A stretch of 6,522 bases of DNA, from NCBI GenBank assembly GCA_028696635.1, contig JAQVGR010000097.1, positions 1 to 6,522 on the forward strand, read 5' to 3'. The notes beneath the pieces are model-generated. The model made no database searches, was not told the DNA's origin, and saw nothing but the letters and a program-made list of their open reading frames with translations. Numbering within the stretch: position 1 is the first letter of the stretch; each line of letters starts with the position of its first letter. Of the stretch, positions 1 through 4,860 are shown in pieces. The position numbers and the translations under genes are program-made. Source of the stretch: Candidatus Krumholzibacteriia bacterium. Lineage in GTDB: Bacteria > Krumholzibacteriota > Krumholzibacteriia > Krumholzibacteriales > Krumholzibacteriaceae.

Positions 1-60
1 ACCGGCGAAGGGGAATTCAAGTGCTTCGGTGATCGCTCCGGGGATCGCGCGTGTACCGTT
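1..60. other. Short flank after the leftward nuclease gene
   Basis: These 60 bases lie downstream of the last leftward gene (TAG stop at 61-63). I see no T-rich hairpin typical of an intrinsic terminator and no start of another gene that I can support. The leftward operon could continue beyond the window edge. Confidence 0.4.
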
Positions 61-1068
61 CTATGCCGGCAGCCGGTCGGGGTTCCCCTCGTCCTTGCAG
101 ATCCGGTGGAAGTTGCAGTACCGGCACCGCCCGTTGTCGATGACGGGGAAGAACCGCGGCGGCAGCGGCTCGTTGCGGGCGATGTCGCCGCCGGCGAGCA
201 CCGAGGAGAGCCTGTCGATCCCCGAGCGGATGTGCGCCCTGAAGAGCTCGATATCCTCCGGGGCGACCGCGTACGCCGTCTCGCGGGCGCCGTCGAGCAG
301 GTTGACCTCGATCAGGCGGATCCGCTCGAGCGGCTCGCCGAGGATCGAGGCGGCGTAGTATCCGTAGACGCCGAGCTGCACGCGCGCCTTCCCGCCCGTG
401 CCGCCGTCCTCCTCCGCGCGCGCCCCGCTGAAGGTCTTCCAGTCGACGATGTTGAAGGCGCCGTCCGTCCCCCTGAACATGAAATCGGTCTTGGCGAAGA
501 CCCGGGCCCCCTCGAAATCGAAGACCTGCGCGAACTCCCCGAGGTCGACGTTCTCGATCGCCCATCCGTCGGGGTCGGTCTCCGCTATGCGGGCGAGGAT
601 CGGGCTCTCCAGGAGGGCGCGCATCGCCGCGACGCACTCGCCGCGGGCGCGCTCGAGCCGCCCCGGTTCGAGGGGCAGGCCGTACTCGTGCTCGAAGAGG
701 GCGAGCCAGTCGATGTTGAGCTCGCCGCCGCGCTTCTTCGGCTCGGTCCGGTACCTGCCCTCCCGCGAGAAGGAGAGCTGCGTATCGAACCGCTCGAGGA
801 CGTACCGCTCGACGTCCTCGAAGGCGGGGATCCGCCCCTTCGCGCGGAGCGACGCGAGGACCTTGGTCGCGACGTAGTGCACGAGCTGCCCCCGCCAGAG
901 GGCGAGCGAGGTGAGCCGCTTGAGGCGGAAGGCGTCCTGCGAGATGCGCGGGGCCCCCCGCTCCCATCCGCCCCAGCTGAGGTAGTAGTGGAAGTAGTAG
1001 CGCCGGCGGCATTCGTCGAACATCGCCTCGCGCGATATCGACCATCCGAACTCGTTGACGAGTCCCAT
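61..1068 (-). CDS. PD-(D/E)XK nuclease family protein (RecB/AddB-like, probable Fe-S cluster)
   Basis: A 335-aa protein predicted to be a DNA nuclease of the RecB/AddB/Cas4 type. Motifs seen in order: an N-terminal cysteine in FDEC (C20) followed by an aromatic stretch RRYYFHYY; GQLVH with H64, matching the family's GxxxH motif; D195 in AKTDFMF; the VDWKT core (D209, K211), which is the D-x-K metal site; and QLGVY (Q231, Y235), the QxxxY motif. Near the end CRYC plus a later Cys (C315, C318, C324) combine with C20 in the one-plus-three cysteine pattern that holds a [4Fe-4S] cluster in AddB and Cas4. All expected catalytic residues are present. There is no helicase domain in the protein or beside it. 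The ATG start lies 10 nt after the previous gene's stop and has no strong Shine-Dalgarno, suggesting translational coupling. The substrate and pathway are unknown. Cas4 proper is unlikely: no cas genes or repeats are present, and Cas4 is usually shorter. Confidence 0.8.
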   Translation of the reverse strand: MGLVNEFGWSISREAMFDECRRRYYFHYYLSWGGWERGAPRISQDAFRLKRLTSLALWRGQLVHYVATKVLASLRAKGRIPAFEDVERYVLERFDTQLSFSREGRYRTEPKKRGGELNIDWLALFEHEYGLPLEPGRLERARGECVAAMRALLESPILARIAETDPDGWAIENVDLGEFAQVFDFEGARVFAKTDFMFRGTDGAFNIVDWKTFSGARAEEDGGTGGKARVQLGVYGYYAASILGEPLERIRLIEVNLLDGARETAYAVAPEDIELFRAHIRSGIDRLSSVLAGGDIARNEPLPPRFFPVIDNGRCRYCNFHRICKDEGNPDRLPA

Positions 1069-1078
1069 GCGCGGCCCG

Positions 1079-1540
1079 TCATTCCCTGTCGAAGACGCCG
1101 CGGCAGACGCGGTTCTCGAGCCGGAACGGCTCGAACTCGTAGTCGAACTTCATCGTCTTCTTCCCGCGCAGCGCCACCGCCTTGTTCGTGTACATGTACA
1201 GGTGGTACTTGCCCCCCGCCTGCTGCTGGCTGAACCTGACGAACTCGGCGCGGCGGAAGAGCCAGACGCGGAGCGTGTCGAGGTCGACGCAGGCGATGTA
1301 ATCCGCCCCGTTCGAGGTGGGCACCCACCAGTCGAGGGCCTCCTTCCCCTTCCCGCCGGCCTTCTTCGGGCGCAGGTTGGCGGTGACGAGGATCTTCCAG
1401 TTGCGTATCGGCCGGGTCATCGGCACGAGGATGTCGTACCCGTCGCCTCCGATCTCGCACACGAGCCCCTCGCGGTTGAGGAGCGCGGCGGCGAGGTACT
1501 TGCCGCTCATGCCGATCAGGCTCTTGGGGACTTCGTTCAC
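1079..1540 (-). CDS. Small PD-(D/E)XK endonuclease-fold-like protein, possibly catalytically degenerate
   Basis: A 153-aa soluble protein with no signal peptide or membrane segment. Its layout resembles the small PD-(D/E)XK family typified by I-Ssp6803I-like proteins: an N-terminal helix SGKYLAAALLNREGL, a strand with GYDILVP (D36), a second core strand ILVTANLRPKK, then ADYIACVDLDTLRVWLF, like the ADY-phi-A...D...V-phi-phi strand pair of that family. This assignment is from memory of the fold and is tentative. Where the family has a Q/E-x-K on the second core strand, this protein has T-A-N, so the lysine is not where expected; it may be inactive or use a nearby Lys (K59, K60). The start is GTG, overlapping the acpS stop as GTGA and backed by a perfect AAGGAGGT. 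The gene lies 10 nt before a second PD-(D/E)XK nuclease gene, hinting that the two work together. No function is established. Confidence 0.6.
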   Translation of the reverse strand: MNEVPKSLIGMSGKYLAAALLNREGLVCEIGGDGYDILVPMTRPIRNWKILVTANLRPKKAGGKGKEALDWWVPTSNGADYIACVDLDTLRVWLFRRAEFVRFSQQQAGGKYHLYMYTNKAVALRGKKTMKFDYEFEPFRLENRVCRGVFDRE

Positions 1541-1929
1541 TGCTGACCTCCTTCCAGAATGACGACTGCCTGCGCGATGCTCCCCTCATGCGCCAGGCTC
1601 AGGTGTATCGCCTCGATGCGGCGCTCCGCGGCGGCCTCCGCGGCTCGCCCGGAGAGGGCGATCACCGGCCTGCCGGACGGCTCACGCTCGACGGCGACCT
1701 CGCGCAGCGGGATCCCCCGCCCCCATCCGGTCCCGAGGGCCTTGAAGAACGCTTCGCGCGCGGCGAACCGGGCGGCGAAGAAACGGTCGCGGACCGGGCC
1801 CGCCAGGGCGAGCCCGTCATCTATCTCGCGGCCGGTGAATACCTTCCTGAGGAACCGGCGGCCGTACCGGTCTATCAGGTGGGCGATGCGCCCGACCGAG
1901 ACGATGTCGATGCCGGTTCCGATGATCAT
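1537..1929 (-). CDS. acpS: Holo-[acyl-carrier-protein] synthase
   Basis: AcpS moves the 4'-phosphopantetheine arm from coenzyme A to a serine of apo-ACP, activating ACP for fatty acid synthesis in the cytoplasm. The 130-aa protein has the family's hallmarks: the N-terminal GTGIDIVSVGRI with the metal-binding D8; RFAAREAFFKALGTG with the catalytic or metal-binding E59 and K63; and near the end IHLSLAHEGSIA, where many homologues read SHDGxYA. Its length is close to the usual 120-130 aa. I chose the ATG at 1929 because MIIGTGIDIV is the normal AcpS beginning and GGGGAG lies about 8 nt upstream. The frame stays open up to 2043 but that stretch shows no family similarity. It is the first gene of a leftward unit and overlaps the next gene by 4 nt. 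A promoter candidate lies about 70 nt upstream. Confidence 0.95.
   Translation of the reverse strand: MIIGTGIDIVSVGRIAHLIDRYGRRFLRKVFTGREIDDGLALAGPVRDRFFAARFAAREAFFKALGTGWGRGIPLREVAVEREPSGRPVIALSGRAAEAAAERRIEAIHLSLAHEGSIAQAVVILEGGQQ
1546..1553 (-). promoter_or_regulatory. Strong ribosome binding site inside the end of acpS
   Basis: Read leftward, AAGGAGGT is complementary to the 16S rRNA tail and sits 5 nt before the GTG at 1540. It lies in the last codons of acpS (Leu-Glu-Gly-Gly) and fixes the GTG start of the 153-aa protein. It supports coupled translation of the two overlapping genes. Confidence 0.8.
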
Positions 1930-1997
1930 GCTGCGGCTCCCCTGACGGCAGGCGCCGTTACCGGTATCCCCCGAGGCCTCTCTCTGAATCGCGTTCC

Positions 1998-2026
1998 ATC
2001 GTATCATGAGGCCGGCGCCCGATAAA
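1998..2026 (-). promoter_or_regulatory. Candidate sigma-70-type promoter for the acpS operon
   Basis: On the minus strand TTTATC (-35 candidate, 3/6 to consensus) is separated by exactly 17 bp from TACGAT (-10 candidate, 4/6). Just upstream, 2021-2050 is a strikingly AT-rich patch in GC-rich surroundings, which could serve as an UP-like element. Transcription would start near 1991, giving an acpS leader of about 60 nt. The position, between the FemAB-like gene and acpS, is right for a separate operon promoter. The match is modest. Confidence 0.4.
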
Positions 2027-2050
2027 GAACAATTGGTAAGCATTATTTAA

Positions 2051-2094
2051 CGGGGGAGGGGCCCCGGGGGGGGCCGGGATCGCGGGGGAGGGGG
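2051..2094. repeat. G-tract cluster with 11-nt direct repeat (quadruplex-capable plus strand)
   Basis: Immediately after the stop of the FemAB-like gene, the plus strand holds G-runs of 5, 4, 8, 3, 5 and 5 separated by 1-5 nt, which fits the usual intramolecular G-quadruplex pattern. CGGGGGAGGGG occurs twice (2051-2061 and 2083-2093), and GGCCCC/GGGGCC can pair around a 4-nt loop (2060-2075). The leftward transcript would be C-rich and G-poor here, as in Rho-loading sites. No T-tract follows, so it is not an ordinary intrinsic terminator. Confidence 0.6.
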
Positions 2095-3063
2095 TCAGCC
2101 GGAGAGCCTGCCGAAGATCCTGCGGAACCACGAGTCGGAGAGGTACGAGTCGTACTCGACCTTCACCCCGCCCCAGCGCTCCTTGTAATCTATCAGGCTG
2201 TGCGCGTACGGGGGGGAGGCGCCGAGGTTGATCTCCTCAACGCCGCGCTCGGTCGCGTAGCGGATCGACTCGGCCAGCAGGAGGTGGTTCGGCTTCAGGT
2301 GCCTCGACTCGTAGTTCGAGACGGTCTGCCAGTTGAACATCGAGCCGTTGTGTATGAAATTGATGCACGAGCCGATCATCCGCCCCTCGTGCATCAGGCA
2401 GTTCCAGTAGAGCATCTCCGAGCCGCCGAGGTGCTTGAGCACGCTGGCGAAGAAATGCTTGCTGTAGAGCAGCTTGATGCTCCCGTGCCGCTTCTCGGTC
2501 ATCTCGTAGAGCCGGTAGAACTCGTTGAGCTGCTCCCTGGTGCGCACGACCTCGATCTCGCTCTCCGCCCGCTGCCCCGCCCTGATGTGGCCGTTGATCT
2601 TCCGGTCGGGGGGGGTATGCTCCGCCCCGCCGTCGAGCCGTATGATGTGGGTGAAGGTCCCCGAGTGAGACAGGAACGGCTCGATCAGCCGCGAGAAGTT
2701 GCGGTCGAAATCGGTGATCGAGATCCGCGAGAACCGGTTGCTCTTGAGGTACCGCACGAGGTGGATGTAGAACTCGTCGCGCAGCCCCGCGTCGGCGTCG
2801 TCGGCGAGGACGACCTCGCCGTAGGTCCCGTACGGCATCGAGTAGAACGAGCGCAGGAGCAGGCGCGAGATGATCACCGCCGGCATCCCCGCCACGAGCC
2901 GCCCCCGGGAGTACCCGCAGAGGAACTCCCCGCGCGCGCCGGGGGAGAGCCCCTCGGCGCAGGTGTCGACCCACTGGTGGGTGTGGAAGAACGAGGATCG
3001 GCGAGTCAGTTCCTCCCAGGCCGGCACGTCGAGCGATTTTCTGTCGATCACCTGGAAGTCCAT
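2095..3063 (-). CDS. FemAB/GNAT-like N-acyltransferase (BioF2-like acetyltransferase domain family)
   Basis: With the start chosen here the protein has 322 aa. It resembles the FemAB-type double-GNAT fold: an N-terminal half with SSFFHTHQWVD, GRLVAGMPAVIISR and SMPYGTYGEVV, then a second half with the HEGRMIGSCINFIHNG strand pair, the NHLLLAESIRYATERGVEEINLG segment and a closing IDYKERWGG motif equivalent to the family's FK-x-(K/R)-(F/W)-G ending. Relatives attach amino acids or acyl groups to cell-wall precursors, exopolysaccharides or lipids; the substrate cannot be read from this sequence. There is no signal peptide or membrane segment, so it should act in the cytoplasm. The ATG at 3063 is preferred because GGGAG lies 5 nt upstream; in-frame starts at 3135, 3165 and TTG 3201 lack a ribosome site and would add an Ala/Arg-rich tail. 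The gene stands alone, with its own promoter candidate, and the G-rich spacer follows its stop. Confidence 0.75.
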   Translation of the reverse strand: MDFQVIDRKSLDVPAWEELTRRSSFFHTHQWVDTCAEGLSPGARGEFLCGYSRGRLVAGMPAVIISRLLLRSFYSMPYGTYGEVVLADDADAGLRDEFYIHLVRYLKSNRFSRISITDFDRNFSRLIEPFLSHSGTFTHIIRLDGGAEHTPPDRKINGHIRAGQRAESEIEVVRTREQLNEFYRLYEMTEKRHGSIKLLYSKHFFASVLKHLGGSEMLYWNCLMHEGRMIGSCINFIHNGSMFNWQTVSNYESRHLKPNHLLLAESIRYATERGVEEINLGASPPYAHSLIDYKERWGGVKVEYDSYLSDSWFRRIFGRLSG

Positions 3064-3068
3064 CGCTT

Positions 3069-3073
3069 CTCCC
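3069..3073 (-). promoter_or_regulatory. Ribosome binding site that decides the FemAB-like start
   Basis: Leftward GGGAG is followed by a 5-nt spacer and then the ATG at 3063-3061. None of the in-frame starts further upstream has a comparable site, so this motif selects the 322-aa product. Confidence 0.6.
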
Positions 3074-3172
3074 GGCGCCGCCGCTTCCCGCGCGGCGGCC
3101 CGCACGGGCGCCGGCTGCGCCGCCGTCCGCTCCATCGTCACGGTATGCGACGACCGCCCCGACATAGAGGGC

Positions 3173-3201
3173 AATCTACTACACGGCGCCCCCCGCGTCA
3201 A
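3173..3201 (-). promoter_or_regulatory. Candidate sigma-70-type promoter for the FemAB-like gene
   Basis: On the minus strand TTGACG (5/6 to the -35 consensus) is followed after exactly 17 bp by TAGATT (4/6 to the -10 consensus). Transcription would begin near 3166 and give a leader of about 100 nt to the ATG at 3063. It is the best promoter match noticed in the window. It also makes the upstream TTG at 3201 untenable as a translation start, because that codon falls inside the -35 box. Confidence 0.55.
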
Positions 3202-3236
3202 AGAATATGCGAACGGAAATCAGGGCAGCTTCGTTG

Positions 3237-3265
3237 TTGATTTTTCGGGGGGGCTGTAGTACCTT
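3237..3265 (+). promoter_or_regulatory. Weak candidate promoter for the rnf operon
   Basis: TTGATT (4/6 to -35) and TACCTT (3/6 to -10) are 17 bp apart on the plus strand, within the least GC-rich part of the divergent region. A run of seven G lies in the spacer. Transcription would start near 3272 and give a GC-rich leader of about 97 nt. The match is poor and the true promoter may use another sigma factor. Confidence 0.25.
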
Positions 3266-3304
3266 GTCTCCGTTTATCCCGGAGGTATTGCGCATTCCCC
3301 GGCG

Positions 3305-3333
3305 CGGGGAGGCTCCCCGGGGCCCGGACCGGG
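3305..3333 (+). repeat. Short inverted repeats in the rnf leader
   Basis: CGGGGA and TCCCCG form a perfect 6-bp stem with a GGC loop (3305-3319). CCCGG-A-CCGGG follows at 3323-3333. There is no T-tract after them. They could fold the 5' leader of the rnf mRNA, but such repeats also arise easily in DNA of this composition. Confidence 0.3.
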
Positions 3334-3368
3334 GGCGCGCAGGCGCCGCATCCGATGGCAGGTGATCG

Positions 3369-3950
3369 ATGCCGAAGCTGATCGTGATAATCATCAGCGC
3401 CGTGCTCGTCAACAACTTCGTCCTGATGAGGTTCCTCGGGATTTGCCCGTTCCTCGGCGTCTCCAAACGGGTGTCGACCGCGGCGGGTATGAGCGGCGCG
3501 GTCCTCTTCGTGATGACGATGGCCTCGGTGGTCACCTGGCTGATCTACCGCTACATCCTCGTGCCGTTCGGGCTCGTCTACCTGCAGACCGTCTCGTTCA
3601 TCCTCGTCATCGCCGCACTGGTGCAGCTCGTCGAGCTGGCCCTGCAGAAGCTCAGCCCCGCCCTGTACAAGGCGCTCGGGATATTCCTGCCGCTGATAAC
3701 GACCAACTGCGCCGTGCTCGGCGTCTCGGTGCTCAACATACAGAAGGAGTTCACGCTGGTCGAGACGACGGTCTTCGGGGCCGCGGCGGCGCTCGGGTTC
3801 GGCGTGGCGATGATGATCTTCTCGGGGCTTCGCGAGCGGATCGAGCTGTGCGACACGCCGCTCCCGTTCCGCGGGACGGCGATCAGCCTGATCACGGCGG
3901 GGCTGCTCTCGCTCGCGTTCATGGGATTCACCGGTCTGGTCAATCTGTAG
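3369..3950 (+). CDS. rnfA: Rnf electron transport complex subunit RnfA
   Basis: RnfA (RsxA) is an integral membrane subunit of the ferredoxin:NAD+ oxidoreductase, homologous to NqrE. At 193 aa it has the usual length, with about six hydrophobic helices. Diagnostic segments are the N-terminal LVNNFVLMRFLGICPFLGVSK, TTNCAVLGV in the middle, and FRGTAISLITAGLLSLAFMGF at the end. C26 and C114 lie in the two half-helices that, in Nqr and Rnf structures, share an intramembrane [2Fe-2S] cluster with the paired subunit (RnfE/NqrD), carrying electrons across the membrane. The ATG start follows AGGTGA with a short spacer. It is the first rnf gene here, and rnfB follows after 70 nt. No frame defects are seen. 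Confidence 0.97.
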   Translation: MPKLIVIIISAVLVNNFVLMRFLGICPFLGVSKRVSTAAGMSGAVLFVMTMASVVTWLIYRYILVPFGLVYLQTVSFILVIAALVQLVELALQKLSPALYKALGIFLPLITTNCAVLGVSVLNIQKEFTLVETTVFGAAAALGFGVAMMIFSGLRERIELCDTPLPFRGTAISLITAGLLSLAFMGFTGLVNL

Positions 3951-3953
3951 CCC

Positions 3954-3996
3954 CCGCGCGGCCGGCCGGGCCGCGGCGGCGGGGGCGGCCGCGCGG
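3954..3996 (+). repeat. Perfect 11-bp inverted repeat between rnfA and rnfB
   Basis: CCGCGCGGCCG (3954-3964) and CGGCCGCGCGG (3986-3996) are exact reverse complements around a 21-nt GC-only loop. All pairs are G-C, so the RNA hairpin would be very stable. No T-tract follows and the rnfB ribosome site lies shortly downstream (AAAGGA at 4005-4010), so full termination is unlikely. It may protect an mRNA end, mark a processing site or cause partial attenuation. Confidence 0.6.
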
Positions 3997-4020
3997 CGCG
4001 GCGCAAAGGACGGTTCCTGG

Positions 4021-4860
4021 ATGCTCACGGCTGTGACGGCGATGGCAATACTCGCGCTGGCGCTCGCCTTCGGGATCGCGATGGCGGCGCGCATCTTCGC
4101 CGTCGTGACCGATCCGAGGGCCGAGCTGATCGAGGGGGCCCTGCCCGGCGCGAACTGCGGGGCGTGCGGCCTCCCCGGGTGCTCGGAGCTGGCGCGGCGG
4201 ATCGCCGAGGGGAAGGCCCCCGTCGGCGCCTGCCCCGTCGGCGGCGAGCCGGTCGCCGCAGAGATCGCCCGCATCATGGGCGAGGCCTTCGAGGGAGGGT
4301 GCGAGCGGCAGGTGGCCCTGGTGCTCTGCAACGGGAGCGACCAGGTGGCCGCCAAGCGGTTCTTCTACAACGGCGTCTTCGACTGCGCCTCGGCGGCGCT
4401 CGTCGCCGGCGGGGACAAGGCCTGCACCTACGGCTGCCTCGGCTTCGGGACCTGCGCGGCGGTCTGCCCGTTCGGCGCGATCGACATGCTTCCCGGCGGG
4501 CTGGCCGTGGTCGACCCCTCGCGGTGCACGGGGTGCACGAAATGCGTCTCTGCCTGCCCCCGCGGGATCATCAGGATGGTCCCGGCGGGCCGCAGGGTGC
4601 ACATCCTCTGCAGCAACCACGAGAAGGGGGCGGCGGCCAAGAAGAAATGCGCCGTCGCCTGCATCGCCTGCCAGAAATGCGTCAAGGCCGCGCCTGAGGG
4701 GGCGATAACGATGGACAACTTCCTCGCCGTCGTCGATTACTCGAAGGATATCCCCGATCCGGTGGCCGCCGAGTGCCCGATGAGCACGATCGTGGTGCGC
4801 CCCGGCGAGGCCTGCGCCGGGGACGCCGGCCGGACGGCCGCGGCGGGAGGCGAGGGATGA
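4021..4860 (+). CDS. rnfB: Rnf electron transport complex subunit RnfB, polyferredoxin type
   Basis: RnfB is the subunit that accepts electrons from reduced ferredoxin. The 279-aa protein starts with one membrane helix (residues about 4-28). Next comes the four-cysteine Fe-S domain GANCGACGLPGC...CPVGG (C46, C49, C54, C71), with the LCNGS segment around C103. A 2x[4Fe-4S] ferredoxin follows: C135, C139, C145, C149 and C169, C172, C175, C179. A further ferredoxin-like region begins at C210 (C214, C217, C220), where position 224 is Ala instead of Cys; the closing Cys is C252. It is longer than E. coli RsxB (about 190 aa) and shorter than acetogen RnfB with more clusters. The start is ATG with AAAGGA 10 nt upstream. 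Its stop overlaps the rnfC start (ATGA). Confidence 0.95.
   Translation: MLTAVTAMAILALALAFGIAMAARIFAVVTDPRAELIEGALPGANCGACGLPGCSELARRIAEGKAPVGACPVGGEPVAAEIARIMGEAFEGGCERQVALVLCNGSDQVAAKRFFYNGVFDCASAALVAGGDKACTYGCLGFGTCAAVCPFGAIDMLPGGLAVVDPSRCTGCTKCVSACPRGIIRMVPAGRRVHILCSNHEKGAAAKKKCAVACIACQKCVKAAPEGAITMDNFLAVVDYSKDIPDPVAAECPMSTIVVRPGEACAGDAGRTAAAGGEG

Larger units (their letters stand above)
3064..3368. other. Divergent intergenic region between the FemAB-like gene and rnfA
   Basis: About 305 bp separate the two divergent genes. From left to right they hold the leader of the FemAB-like gene (3064-3165), its promoter candidate (3173-3201), a relatively AT-rich stretch with a weak rightward promoter candidate (3201-3270), and a very GC-rich rnf leader with short inverted repeats (3301-3340). 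The 3064-3201 stretch stays open in frame with the FemAB-like gene but lacks a convincing ribosome site. I see no tRNA, riboswitch or other gene that I can support. Confidence 0.5.

Noticed and set aside
61..1068. Cas4 or another CRISPR-linked nuclease
   Set aside because: The motifs overlap with Cas4, but there are no cas genes or CRISPR repeats in the window, and at 335 aa the protein is longer than typical Cas4.
106..1233. Long open frame on the plus strand across the nuclease gene
   Set aside because: It is antisense to a gene with a complete set of nuclease motifs, is full of Glu/Arg/Val/Pro repeats, and has no recognisable domain. The same applies to the plus-strand frame at 2200-3240.
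1930..2043. N-terminal extension of acpS from an upstream start at 2043
   Set aside because: The extra 38 residues do not resemble AcpS, the region contains the promoter candidate, and the ATG at 1929 has a good ribosome site and the standard AcpS N-terminus.
3288..3364. Possible 25-codon leader peptide starting at TTG 3288, ending four bases before rnfA
   Set aside because: The GGAGG at 3281-3285 is only 2 nt from the TTG, too close for normal initiation. The product is a Gly/Arg/Pro/Ala mix expected from GC-rich DNA, with no regulatory codon run.
3198..4355. Long open frame on the minus strand across rnfA and rnfB
   Set aside because: It lies opposite strongly recognised rnf genes and is rich in Arg, Ala, Pro, Asp and His with no family motif, as is usual for antisense frames in high-GC DNA.
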